DNA from: Chelativorans sp. J32
Lineage (GTDB): Bacteria > Pseudomonadota > Alphaproteobacteria > Rhizobiales > Rhizobiaceae
Reading direction: 5' to 3'
Assembly (NCBI RefSeq): GCF_000518985.1
Contig: NZ_JAEQ01000002.1
Span: 1 to 64,000 of the forward strand
Length of the DNA stretch: 64,000 nt
A program made the position numbers and the translations under genes. The notes below the pieces were generated by a model. The model had not been told where the DNA came from, ran no database searches, and was given only the letters and a program-made list of their open reading frames with translations. Positions within the stretch are counted from its first letter, which is position 1, and the number at the start of each line of letters is the position of its first letter. Positions 1 to 11,600 of the stretch are shown here, in pieces.

Positions 1-141
1 CGGAGCGACGGTGATGTCAGCCGCGTTGCCCGCGGTCAGGGTCAGCGCGAAGGGGCGGCCCACCACGTCGGTCAGCGCGTGCAGCTTGGTGGTCTGGCCG
101 CCGCGCGACGGGCCGATGGCCTGATTTTTCGCCCCCCTTTT
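1..141 (-). CDS. IS5-family transposase, second reading frame (orfB), partial
   Basis: Reading the minus strand in the -1 frame from the A4G6 run gives an open frame to the window edge: GAKNQAIGPSRGGQTTKLHA followed by a segment ending in GNAADITVAP. This is the conserved region after the first DDE aspartate in IS5/IS427 transposases (SRGGxTTKLHA is diagnostic). The catalytic D and E further on are outside the window, so I cannot tell whether the element is intact. Confidence 0.75.
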
Positions 142-461
142 CCGCCATGGGCGGCGCGCTGAGCCTTGACGTAGGTGGAGTCGATCGCGGTGCTTTTCGT
201 CACCGCCGCGCGAGCGGCCAGCGCCTCCAGAAGCCTGATCCAGAACCGGCGGCGGGACCAGCGGTTGAAACGATTGTAAATGGTGGTCGAAGGCCCGTAT
301 TCGGGCGGACAGTCACACCACCGGCAGCCGGTCTTGAGCACGTGGATGATGCCTGAAATCACCCGGCGGTCGTCCACCCGGCGCGCGCCGGGCTGGTTGG
401 TGGGCAGATGCGGCGCGATCGCCGCCCATTGCATGTCGCTCAGCCAGAACAGGCGGGCCAT
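72..461 (-). CDS. IS5-family transposase, first reading frame (orfA)
   Basis: Encodes the N-terminal half of an IS5-type transposase. It starts MARLFWLSDMQWAAIAPHLP and carries the helix-turn-helix-like region (VISGIIHVLKTGCRWCDCPP) and the first catalytic aspartate in AIDSTYVKAQRAA. The frame runs on through K-G-G-R-K-I and ends without the rest of the catalytic core. On the coding strand an A4G6 run (complement of 132-141) marks the likely -1 frameshift site joining it to orfB. Such programmed slippage is typical of this group, so the split is probably natural rather than a mutation. Confidence 0.8.
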   Translation of the reverse strand: MARLFWLSDMQWAAIAPHLPTNQPGARRVDDRRVISGIIHVLKTGCRWCDCPPEYGPSTTIYNRFNRWSRRRFWIRLLEALAARAAVTKSTAIDSTYVKAQRAAHGGKGGRKIRPSARRAAARPPSCTR

Positions 462-545
462 GATGTCCTCCGATCACCCCAGCAAAGCCATCGGAATCAC
501 GATTTGCCGTGCTCACGCAACACGCTGATTGGGTTCAGACCCTAG

Positions 546-849
546 AAGTGGACGCTTTATGCGGGACCTCAGACCGCCGCTTTGCGCCCCCACATCGGAC
601 GTTCCAGGGTCTGGACTATTTTCCCGGAAGCTGCCCTTTGTTTAACGACCGGCAGCGGTCGGGAAGGCTCTTTGGATTGGTAAGCAGCCAATAGGCATGC
701 GTTACGTTAAGTAATCATCCGGCAGCTTGGTCTCTGGCCCGAGCTGCACGGTCCTGATAAGGAAGAAGATGCAACTCATCCTCGCCTGCAGGGCCGAGCA
801 TGGGGACTTCGACGCCTGCCGACGAGGCTGAAGACCCAGGGAGGATGAT
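546..849. other. Intergenic region between the IS and the GH3 gene; dispersed repeat copy at 579-602
   Basis: No gene is supported here. It contains a 24-nt segment (579-602, GCTTTGCGCCCCCA then CA then TCGGACGT) that recurs with two mismatches in reverse orientation at 12113-12136. The 3' part must hold the promoter of the GH3 gene, whose ribosome-binding site GGGAGG is at about 839-844. No operator could be assigned. Confidence 0.5.
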
Positions 850-3150
850 ATGAAGAGGTTGCTGGCATCTTTTGCCGCGCTGCCGCTGATCCTCGGCGGC
901 GTGCAGGCATTTTCGCAGGAATCGGACGCTGATCTGCGGGCTCGGGAAACCGAGCAGCAGATGACTGATGACGAGCGGTTCTCGCTCCTCATCAGCGTTC
1001 TCGGAAACGTGCCGGGCGCCTCCGTGCCCGCGGACCCGCGAGTCGCAGATCTCGAAAACGCCAGCGCGGGCTGGACGCCCGGAGTCCCGCGGCTCGGCAT
1101 CCCGGATCTGCAGTCCAGCGATGCCAGCATGGGCGTTACGAACCCAGGCTATCGGCCCAATGACCCAGGGGCGACGGCATTCCCGGCATCCATTGTCGTC
1201 GGCTCCAGTTTCAACCCCGAACTCGCTCGCGAAGGTGGCATCGCAATCGCGCGCGAGGCGCGCAGCCGCGGCTTCAACATCATGCTCGCCGGCGGGATGA
1301 ACCTGACCCGGGAGGTCCGCAATGGCAGGAACTTCGAATATTACGGCGAAGATCCCCTGCTGAGCGCGATCCTCGCTTCCGAGCAGGTGAACGGCATCCA
1401 GAGCCAGCAGGTCATCTCGACCCTCAAGCACTATACGCTCAACGCCAACGAGACGAACCGTCACTGGCTCGATGCGATCATCGACCCGGTGGGACATCGC
1501 GAGTCGGACCTTCTCGCGTTCCAGATTGCGATCGAGCGATCGCAACCGGGCGCGATCATGAGCGGCTACAACAAGATCAACGGCGAGTATGCCGGCGGCA
1601 GCCATCACCTGCTCAACGAAGTGCTCAAGGGCACCTGGGGCTACAAAGGCTATGTGATGTCAGACTGGGGTGCGACGCCGGAATGGCAATACGCACTCCA
1701 CGGTCTCGACCAAGAGTCCGGCGCCCAGGCCGATCGGTTCATGTGGAGCCTGGATGCCGAGCCGTTCGCGGCACCGCTGCGGCAAGCCTATGCTGAGGGC
1801 AAGCTCCCCAAGGAGCGTCTGTCGGACATGGTGCGCCGCATCCTTCGCTCGGCCTATGCGGTGGGTATCGACAAGTGGGAAGCGGCCCCGGCGGTCGACA
1901 TGGCGAGGCACAACGAGATCGCGCTTGAAATTGCTCGTCAGGGCATCGTCCTTCTGAAGAACGAAAACGTGCTGCCGCTTCCGGCCGACAAGCCGCTGAA
2001 GATCGCCGTCATTGGAGGCTACGCTCAGCAGGGAGTGATCAGCGGGACAGGCTCCGGCGCGGTCGCGCCGGTCGGCGGCTTTGCCAGCACGACCAAGATC
2101 GGCGGCGCCGGCGTCATGGGCAAACACCGCAACCTCTACCTGTTCCAACCATCCCCGGTGGAGGCATTGCAGAAGGCGTTCCCGAACGCTCAGGTCGAAT
2201 TCGACCCCGGCTACACGCCGGCAGAAGCTGCGCTCACGGCGCGGCGAGCCGACGTCGTCATCGCCTTCGGCATCCGCGTCGAGGGCGAGGGTTTCGACCT
2301 CCCCGACCTGTCGCTGCCCTGGGGCCAGGATGCGGTGATCGATGCGGTTGCCACGGCGAACCCGAACACCATCGTCGTGCTCGAAACAGGCAATCCGGTA
2401 TCCATGCCCTGGCGGGACAAGGTGAAGGCAATCGTGCAGGCGTGGTATCCGGGCCAGGCAGGTGCTCAGGCGATCGCCGAGGTGCTTGCGGGCAAGGTCA
2501 ACCCGTCAGGCCGCACGCCGATTACCTGGCCTGCGAGCTTGGCCGATACGCCGCGGCCGACGCTGTCGGGGCTCGGCACCCCATGGGGCACGCCCGTCAC
2601 AATCCGATACGACGAGGGCGCGGAGGTGGGTTATCGCTGGTATGCGAAGAAGGACATCAAACCGCTCTACGCATTCGGGCACGGCCTTAGCTACACGAAC
2701 TTCGCCTATAGCGACCTCAGCCTGTCCGTCGGCGCACCGGACATGACAGCGGTCGAAAGCCACCCGGCGACGGTGGTCAATGCGAGCACCCCGCCCGCCG
2801 GCGACGTCAAGGCGGACCTGCTGTCCGGCGGCGATGCCGTCACCGCGACCTTCACTGTGACCAACACGGGCGACCGGGAAGGTGCGGACGTGCCGCAACT
2901 CTACCTCACCGCCGCACCGAGCGAGAAGCGCATGCGGCTGCTCGGCTTCGAGCGTGTCGTGCTGCAACCCGGCGAGTCGAAGCAGGTGACGCTCACGGTG
3001 GACCCGCGCCTGCTCGCGCGCTTCGACGGCAAGGCGAACCAGTGGCGCATCACTGATGGCGCCTACCAGATCGCGCTCGGCAAGTCGGCCGGTGACCTGG
3101 TGCTGACGGCAGCAACGGAACTCGACGGGCGCATGTTGCGGAAGGAATGA
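850..3150 (+). CDS. Exported glycoside hydrolase family 3 beta-glucosidase
   Basis: 766 residues. A signal peptide (MKRLLASFAALPLILGGVQA, cleaved near FSQES) indicates periplasmic location. The GH3 N-terminal domain has the substrate-site KHY motif (STLKHYTLNANET) and the nucleophile aspartate D272 in GYVMSDWGATPEW. It is followed by the GH3 C-terminal alpha/beta sandwich and a fibronectin-III-like domain (about 640-750, ending near WRITDGAYQIALG). GH3 enzymes of this layout remove terminal glucose from beta-glucosides such as cellobiose. It starts a same-strand group with a carbohydrate porin and a GH1 enzyme, which suggests uptake and periplasmic hydrolysis of beta-glucosides. The start is supported by GGGAGG five to six bases upstream. 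Exact substrate unknown. Confidence 0.9.
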   Translation: MKRLLASFAALPLILGGVQAFSQESDADLRARETEQQMTDDERFSLLISVLGNVPGASVPADPRVADLENASAGWTPGVPRLGIPDLQSSDASMGVTNPGYRPNDPGATAFPASIVVGSSFNPELAREGGIAIAREARSRGFNIMLAGGMNLTREVRNGRNFEYYGEDPLLSAILASEQVNGIQSQQVISTLKHYTLNANETNRHWLDAIIDPVGHRESDLLAFQIAIERSQPGAIMSGYNKINGEYAGGSHHLLNEVLKGTWGYKGYVMSDWGATPEWQYALHGLDQESGAQADRFMWSLDAEPFAAPLRQAYAEGKLPKERLSDMVRRILRSAYAVGIDKWEAAPAVDMARHNEIALEIARQGIVLLKNENVLPLPADKPLKIAVIGGYAQQGVISGTGSGAVAPVGGFASTTKIGGAGVMGKHRNLYLFQPSPVEALQKAFPNAQVEFDPGYTPAEAALTARRADVVIAFGIRVEGEGFDLPDLSLPWGQDAVIDAVATANPNTIVVLETGNPVSMPWRDKVKAIVQAWYPGQAGAQAIAEVLAGKVNPSGRTPITWPASLADTPRPTLSGLGTPWGTPVTIRYDEGAEVGYRWYAKKDIKPLYAFGHGLSYTNFAYSDLSLSVGAPDMTAVESHPATVVNASTPPAGDVKADLLSGGDAVTATFTVTNTGDREGADVPQLYLTAAPSEKRMRLLGFERVVLQPGESKQVTLTVDPRLLARFDGKANQWRITDGAYQIALGKSAGDLVLTAATELDGRMLRKE

Positions 3151-3199
3151 GCCAACATTGATCAATGCCCCGGAGCTGCATCGGAATGGGAGAGTAGAC

Positions 3200-4512
3200 A
3201 TGGCTTCCTGTCGGTCGGGAGGAATGTGTGCAAGTGCTTGTCCTCCTCATCGCCCGTATCGCGCCAGTCTCATACTCGGCTGCCTTCTGTCGGCTGCACT
3301 GCTGGTGCCAGGCACTGAAGAGGCATGCGCGGGCGATGCCGTGTCGGCTCTCACGCAGGAAGGTCCGCAAACATTGACCGGTGACTGGTTCGGCCAAGGG
3401 CCGGAACTTCGTGACGCGGGCTTCGACTTCCGCCTGGAGTGGAGCCAGTTTTACCAGGGAATGGTTAGCGGAGAAGGCGACAGATCTTGGCAATACGGCG
3501 GCAAGATGGATGCGCTGGCGCGGATTGATCTTTCGAAGCTCGGCTTCTGGGATGGGCTGAGCGTCACCGCGCAGGGCTACTTCAATCATGGGGACAGCAT
3601 CAACGGGATGGGTGGCGGCTTGCTCCCGGTCAACGTCGCTCTTTTGTTTCCCGGCACGGAGGGGGACGAGCGATTGGATCTGATGGCGCTGTTCGTCACC
3701 CAACGGCTGGGTGACAAGGTCAGCGTAAGCGTCGGCAAGTTCAACGGCCTCTCGAACTGGCGCGTGCGACGCCACTCAGGGGCGGCGGTGGCATCGATAC
3801 GTTCTGGGGGAATCTGGCCGCCCCGATCTCCGGCATAACCCCGGCTACATTCAACGGGGCACTGATCAGCGTACCCACCAAGCCGGTTAGCTACTCCCTG
3901 ATGATCTACGATCCGACTGACGCAACCAACCAACCTCTCTTCTCGGACCTGTTCGAGAACGGCGTCACGATCAACGGTGGAGCCACACTGGCCACTTCCA
4001 TTGGCGGGCTCCCAGGATACTACTCGATAAAGGGCGTCTACAGTACGAGGACCGGCACAGATTTCAGCGAGATCATTCAGCCGCCGGGAGCAGTCCCCGG
4101 CAGCAAGCAGGGCTCCTGGCTCGTCGGTTTCTCCTTCCAGCAGTACCTGGTGCAGGATCCGAGCAACCCGGCACGCGGCTGGGGCATCTTCGGTGACATC
4201 GCAAAGAGTGACGGCAACCCGAACCTCGTGGATTGGGCGGGCTATATCGGCGTTGGCGGCAGTAGTCTCATTCCAGGCCGACCGGACGATCGCTTTGGCA
4301 TCGGCTACTACCGTCTGGGTCTGAGTAATGCGCTGCAGGATGAACTCGCACCATTCATCGACCTTCGCGACGAGTGGGGGGTGGAGGCCTTCTACAATGT
4401 CGCGATTACGCCCTGGTTTCGGGTGACAGCCGACCTGCAATACATCCGACCGTCGTCAGCAGCGTCTCCCGATGCGTTCTCTGCCGGCATCTCATCCTAC
4501 ATTCGGTTCTAG
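3200..4512 (+). pseudogene. OprB-family carbohydrate-selective porin, frameshifted
   Basis: Two consecutive frames encode the two halves of one outer-membrane porin. The first (ATG at 3200 with GGGAG upstream) has a signal peptide, the OprB start TLTGDWFGQGPELRDAGFDF, and runs through VSVGKFNGLS before turning to nonsense and stopping at 3838. The second frame, read from about 3751, gives LELARATPLRGGGGIDTFWG and continues through PATFNGALISVPTK to a terminal beta-strand ending in phenylalanine (SSYIRF), as expected for a barrel. The break is at GGCCTCTCGAAC (about 3745-3756): removing one CT restores KFNGLELARATP. Either the gene is recently inactivated by a 2-nt duplication or this is a sequencing error. 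OprB porins pass glucose and small sugars. Confidence 0.85.
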
Positions 4513-4540
4513 GAGAGCGGATCAGCCGAGACGAGATTGA

Positions 4541-6136
<1,596 letters not shown>

Positions 6137-6683
6137 GTGCCGGTCCGAATAGGGTCAACGTGACGCTGATGCGCCGCGCGACGCATCTCGGCGGCTTGTC
6201 AAATAGTCATCGCCAACGATCTTCACGCCGGCCTCAAGGTCGGAGAGCGGTGTCGTACTCATCGCATCCATGACCGCGCTGCTTCGCCGCACTGAGCCAA
6301 TACGCAGCGCTAATGCAGCGTTCGGCCATGAACGGCCGCTTTCTCGGATTTCCGCCCAAGAGCGGTCAGACAGGAATCCACCCCACCTTAGACTCTACGG
6401 TATAGTATTTCCGCAAATACGGGGCCGCTTCCAGACGGTCCGGTCTCGGATGTCTAGGGTCAAATAGCTGCCACCCGGTGCGATCTGATTTCAACGGCCG
6501 CTAAGGCGCGACGCCCGTCAGGTGGATCGCGGCTGGCGCTGACCACTCAGCAGCGATGGGGTGCGGTCCGAAAGCCGTTCGGGCCAGAACATCATCGCTG
6601 CGCCGGGGCGCCGCACGAAAGTCGCCGCCGTACCCGACGAAGATGAGAAGGAAGATGATGACGTCGATATCGACTCGTGCTCC
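6137..6683. other. Intergenic region, no supported gene; short palindrome near 6325
   Basis: The only open frame of note (6270-6467, 65 codons) has no recognisable homology and no clear ribosome-binding site. The stretch has a hairpin-capable CGGCC-ATGAAC-GGCCG at about 6323-6338 within AT/GC-mixed DNA resembling the degenerate intergenic repeats seen at 579 and 12113. It separates the beta-glucoside genes from the defence-like genes and may be an old junction within the island. Confidence 0.4.
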
Positions 6684-7577
6684 TCATACCGGGAAAAGGT
6701 CGGTAACTTTGGCGAACGGTTGACGGCGTTCCGCATGGTGGCGCGCCTTTTTCCTGATCACGTCCGCGAGATGCAACTGCCTATTCAGCGCAAAGTAGAT
6801 GTCGGCTCCGTCCATCATGATCAGCCGCCGCGCGGTAAAGGCGTCGAAGCTATCGCCGGTGAAGCCGCCGTAACTGACGTACAGCCCACGCGTCCAATCG
6901 GGACGCTCCAGCAGCTTGCCTTGAAAGCTGTGTAGCATCGCGGCATCAATCTGCCGATTGTGCCATTTCGCCTCCACCAGATAGGTGGCCCCGTCATGTT
7001 GGAAGGAGCCATCGATCTGCTCGCCCGTCGTTCGGAAGGAGGCGTGTGCGTCGAGCCCCCACGTATCAAACCAGCGCTTCAGGAACCGTTCGAAAGCGTA
7101 GCCTCGCCGCTGCGGTGTCTCGTCCATTCTCGTCAGGGCCAAAAACTCGACCTCGAGCGCGGCTAGCACGCCTTCGCTCGGTCCGGATGAGCCGGTAGGT
7201 GCGGCAGCCTGTGTAGCTTCCGCCGGATTGCCGGGTAAAGGCTTCCCGCCGAGCTTGACAATCAGCTCGGACAGCCGGGCTCGGGCGTTTGGAATGGTTT
7301 CCATCTCACCCCTGTCTAGGCGATCGGCTTCGCGATATGTCCAAAGTTCTGTAAGTGCTTTCACGACTGCGGCGGCGCGAGCGTTCTCAAGAAATGCACG
7401 GAACCGCTTGCCCTTTGACTCGCCGTAGGTAGCGTAGGCAGCGTCATAGATGTCAACTCCAACGTCGCGGCGGAAAAACGCGTCGAAGGTGCTGTTGCTG
7501 AAGTCCAGCACATAGCCGCTATATATGCCGAAGATGCTGTCGATCAGCTTCATATCTGTCGTCGAAAGTGCCGCCAT
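6684..7577 (-). CDS. Two-domain PD-(D/E)xK restriction-endonuclease-like protein
   Basis: 297 residues. The C-terminal half (about 155-270) has a Mrr/restriction-type nuclease core: RRGYAFERFL (E163), EQIDGSF (D189), YLVEAKW (E202, K204) and HSFQGKL (Q219). These match the E...D...ExK...Q series of Mrr-like enzymes. The N-terminal about 110 residues (YVLDFSNSTFDAFFRRDV, GESKGKRFRAFLE) resemble N-terminal modules found before effector domains in phage-defence proteins of the AbiJ type; that resemblance is from memory and is an inference. It diverges from the nuclease-helicase pair with a 187-nt shared promoter region (7578-7764), so it may be a third component or an independent restriction factor. 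Confidence 0.75.
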   Translation of the reverse strand: MAALSTTDMKLIDSIFGIYSGYVLDFSNSTFDAFFRRDVGVDIYDAAYATYGESKGKRFRAFLENARAAAVVKALTELWTYREADRLDRGEMETIPNARARLSELIVKLGGKPLPGNPAEATQAAAPTGSSGPSEGVLAALEVEFLALTRMDETPQRRGYAFERFLKRWFDTWGLDAHASFRTTGEQIDGSFQHDGATYLVEAKWHNRQIDAAMLHSFQGKLLERPDWTRGLYVSYGGFTGDSFDAFTARRLIMMDGADIYFALNRQLHLADVIRKKARHHAERRQPFAKVTDLFPV

Positions 7578-7764
7578 CGCGACCTCCGAGATTCGCGCAC
7601 CTCGAATCTTATCCTTGCGGATGGTTGTAGGGAAGAAGGGTTCGATCCACGATCAGGCAACTATCTCGATAATATATTGATCTGGATGAGATGCTTTGGA
7701 TAACCTTCCAGCCTAGGCTAACGGTCTGGGCGTTGAGGAGCACGAACGATGAGCGGGGGCAAAG

Positions 7765-8625
7765 ATGAACACGGCCGATATCAGTGTCAGCGCACAGCAG
7801 CCCCTCCTGACACAGCCTGTGCCCATAGACGAGAATTGTAGCGGTCATCGCTGGTCTGCACAGGATGAAGCCCAACTCGCAAAGCTGATTGCCGTCATCG
7901 CGATGGGTCAGGCTTCGTATGCGGCCTATATTCTGAAAGAGCTGCTGCCAGCCGCTCCCGCTTTCACCGACGAAAACCTACGGGCGGAAGCGAAGCGTCA
8001 TCTGACAGTCCAGGAGGACGGAAAGCAGCCACGGACAGGCTATCCGCGTTGGCAACGGGACGGATTTATTTTCGAGGCCATTTCATGGATCGCCGCTCGC
8101 CAGACGCACGGTGCGCGCGCACTGCTCAAAGACCCCCATGTCAGCGCGACCTCGCAGGGGCTCGACGGCCTCATGATCGAGCTAGCGGATGACAAGTCCG
8201 AAGTCACCTCGACAACCATCTTTGAGGACAAATGCACCGACAATCCCCGCAAGACCTTTCTTGAGAAGGTCATACCGGCGCTGCTCGAACGGCATCTGAA
8301 CAGGCGGAGCGCCGAGCTTGTTGCGACCGCGTCCGTGCTTCTCAGGATGGCGGGAGTAGATGACGCAGCCGCCGCGCGGCTTTCGGCCGCTGTCATGAAC
8401 CGTACTCAGCGGCGCTACCGAGCAGCCTTTGCAGTGCCTGCGGAACTGGACAGTCAGGAGGAGCGGCGTAAGCTGTTCAAGGGTTACGAAGCCCTTGAGG
8501 GAATCTCCTCAGATCGGCGCATAGGGGCCAGCCTCATTGTAACCGGGAAGCTGCGTGACTGGTTCGATGAATTGGCTTTGCGGGCTATTGCCTACCTGGA
8601 TGAACTCGACGCGGGCGAAGCCTAA
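7765..8625 (+). CDS. HamA-like (DUF1837-type) predicted nuclease of a two-gene defence system
   Basis: 286 residues, no signal or membrane segment. A short PD-(D/E)xK pattern is visible: FEAISWIAARQ (E104), TSQGLDGLMIEL (D134), TTIFEDKCTDNP (E154/D155, K156). The Q-G-x-D-G-L-x-I then x-E-x-K layout is that of HamA/AbpA (DUF1837) proteins, which are nuclease effectors paired with a helicase. The helicase gene follows after two bases, so the two are translationally coupled. In Hachiman systems the helicase holds the nuclease inactive until it senses damaged or phage DNA. Sequence similarity to characterised HamA could not be tested, so the family call is moderate; the pairing is the stronger argument. 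Confidence 0.6.
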   Translation: MNTADISVSAQQPLLTQPVPIDENCSGHRWSAQDEAQLAKLIAVIAMGQASYAAYILKELLPAAPAFTDENLRAEAKRHLTVQEDGKQPRTGYPRWQRDGFIFEAISWIAARQTHGARALLKDPHVSATSQGLDGLMIELADDKSEVTSTTIFEDKCTDNPRKTFLEKVIPALLERHLNRRSAELVATASVLLRMAGVDDAAAARLSAAVMNRTQRRYRAAFAVPAELDSQEERRKLFKGYEALEGISSDRRIGASLIVTGKLRDWFDELALRAIAYLDELDAGEA

Positions 8626-8627
8626 AT

Positions 8628-11600
8628 ATGTTCGATGCGGCGACAGCAGAGCTATTGCGTTCGGCTCCTCAGGTGCCAGGCCTCAATCCTCAGGACATTC
8701 CCGCCCTCCTTACAAGGCACTATGCGAACCTCGTGTCCGCCCGCCTCAGAGGCACCAGCGTGGACGAAGAAGGAGCGTCGCCAGAGGACTGGACGCTTGA
8801 GCGTATAGCGGACACCTACGAACTGGTTACCTCAATCATGGACGCGGAGCATCGCCGGGCTTCGGCGTTTGTCGCCGGCACCGCCCAGCAAATCCTGGCA
8901 CGACGGCAGGGTGCCGCTGGTGTCGCAGACGCCCTGCCCGCCAACATCGACAGGGATCGCGTTGATCCCACCATTGCGGCGGCGCTCCTCTTTCTTGCAG
9001 CAGAGCAATACGCTGATGCCAATGAGGCTGCGTCTGTCATCCGTCCGCGAAGGGACGGCCAGCTCTATGAGGCCACGATCCTTTCGGAGGACATCGTCGA
9101 TTTGGCCCGCGGTCAACTCGGCAGCATCCTGGAACGCGCGGGACGGTGGCGTAGACCTCGCGCCGGGCTCGATCTCGAGGGGGAGGCTCTCGCCACCCTG
9201 CTTGAGACTCTCATCACCGGCCTGGAAATTCTGGCAGCGCGCTTCCTTGGCGTGCCTGTACCGGAGATGAGCGCAGGTCGGTTTGACGATTCTCGCCAGG
9301 CTTTCATGCGTGTACTGGAGCTTTCGGCATCGAACGACGACACCCGCAGCGATGAGCTTGGTGGGAACATCCTGAATGCGTATGCCGGCCCGCATCACCT
9401 CGCATCCTTGTTGATTGGGTCCCATGATGGAGTACGAAACGCGGCATTGAGCGTCTTGCCGCCACCGAAAGGAGCCGATCCCGAGTTCTGGCAGCAATGG
9501 CTGAGGAGTCGTGCCAACGCGTTTCCCTTTGTGTGGCCGAACCACCGCGCCGCTATCGCGAAAGGTTTTTATCAGACTGGACAGTCTGCGGTGGTTGTCT
9601 TGCCCACAGGTGCCGGTAAGACCACCGTTTCATCGCTTAAGATTGCAGGGACCCTTGCTCGCGGAAAGAAAGTCGTTTTCCTCGCGCCCACGCACGCGCT
9701 CGTCGAGCAACTGACAGACGACCTTCAGGAAATGTTCCCCAAGGACATTCTCGGCTCGGTGGTTTCTAGCGATTTCGATTTATTGTTTCAAAGCGAGGCG
9801 CAGCTTCAGGAAATCGAGGTGATGACCCCTGAACGCTGCCTCGCCATGCTCTCATTCGCTCCGGAATCGTTTTCGGATGTGGGTTTGCTGGTGTTTGACG
9901 AATGCCATCTTCTCAGTCCGCAGTCGGGGAAAATTCGGCGTGCGCTGGATGGAATGCTGTGCGTCTTGGGCTTCAATCATATCGCGCCGGAGGCCGACCT
10001 GCTGTTCCTCTCCGCCATGCTTAAGAACGCCGATGAATTTTCAGAGTGGATCGGCAAGCTTGTGGGCAGACCGTGTGTCTGCGTTGATCTGTTATGGAAG
10101 CCGAGCCGGCAGGCGCGCGGCGTCCTGATCTATCAAGATAACGAATTGGAAAAGGCCAAGAAAGCGGCCGCTGTCGTTCAAGCTGCCGAGGACAAGAGTA
10201 AGGGCAAGAAGGCGAAAGACCTTCGCGCGCCCGCGAGCCGCCAGCTTGTAGCGCGGCCTTGGGCGATCTGGGGATTGCAGCACAATTGGCTCAATGAGAA
10301 CACCGCCCATTGCATCCAGAGCGAAGTCCTGGATGACACAGTTTTGCTGGCTGGCGACAACAAGTACGGCCGAATCAATCTGAAACCCAACGCCAATCAG
10401 GTTGCAGTGCGACTGGCCGTGGCGGCAGCAACGAACGGCCTCAAATCGATTGTGTTCGTCAATACGAAGAACGATGCCGTTTCGGTTGCGGGTGACATAT
10501 CCGATCTGATGGGTGGCGATGTCCTACCAACCGAAGCCGAGCAGGAACGGTGGGACGCGCTAAAAGCGGAGCTAGGCGATCTCAAGCACTCTCTGCTGAC
10601 GGGGCCGGCGATTGCAGTGCCGCACAACTCACTGATGCTGCGCCTTGAGCGCGATCTTGCCGAGCGTATGTTCAGACGAGCAGACGGCGCTAAGGTGATC
10701 GTCGCGACGCCCACCCTGGCGCAGGGCTTAAATCTGCCTGCCCATCTTGCCGTACTTGCCGGCGACAAGCGGGCCGATGCGGACAAGAAGGGCCGCGCAG
10801 ACCTTGAGGCGCACGAAATTCTCAACGCCGCTGCCCGGGCAGGCCGAGCGGGCCACCTCGCAAACGGCGTCGTACTGTTGATTCCGGAGCCGATCATCAG
10901 CTTCAAGGACGGGAAGCCGCTGGAATACAAGGTCATCCAGAAGCTGAAGTCCGTTCTGCCGGAAGATGATCGATGCGTTGTAATCACCGACCCGCTTGAG
11001 ATCGTCCTGGATCGGCTGATGATGGGGCAGTCTCTTGATGCGGATGTGCGCTACACCGTCAATCGCATGGCTGCTCTTCGAGAGGCGGAAGGAGGGGAAG
11101 AGCCGACTTCGCTCTTCGACCTTAAGAAATCCCTTGGAGCTTTCGCCGCACACAAGCGGCTGGCCGAAGCTGAGTTCGACGCGAAAATAGCCCGCCTGAA
11201 AGAGGCCATCGCGCAGGTGACTCCGGAAGGAGTTGACAACACGATCGCTACACTAGCCTCGCAAAGCGGGCTGTCGATGGATCTTCTCCTGCGTCTTAGA
11301 AAGCGAATTTCCGATGGCGCCGGCTCCCTGCCGGTAACGGTGGAGGACTGGCTGGTCTGGACGGTCACTTGGCTGGTTGAGGATCACGACGCACGCGCAT
11401 CACTGCTCTATGATGTGAAGAGGCCAATTCTCGGCGCTTGCGGCAAGAAAAAGGACGGCGAACTGACTCCCGACGCGCTCACCCTCATACTTCCCGGGTT
11501 GCTCGCGTGGATCAGCGGGGCACCCCTTGCCGAGATTGAGAAGGAGCTCGGCGGTGATCCGGATTCATCCTCACCTACCAAGAGAATGTGTCCCCGAGCC

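Larger units (their letters stand above)
1..545 (-). mobile_element. IS5-family insertion sequence, cut by the window edge
   Basis: The minus strand encodes a two-frame DDE transposase running off the left edge. The upstream end of the element is probably near 531-545, where the self-complementary stretch GGGTTCAGACCC sits; I take this as the terminal repeat region but cannot confirm it, because the other end is outside the window. Related IS5/IS427-group elements have this organisation. The element lies directly upstream of the GH3 gene, so it may have brought in, or interrupted, sequence to the left of the beta-glucoside genes. Confidence 0.75.

Noticed and set aside
715-1608. A 297-codon minus-strand frame
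   Set aside because: Antisense to the GH3 gene; no recognisable domain.
6270-6467. Possible 65-residue gene
   Set aside because: Lies in degenerate repeat-like DNA without start signals.
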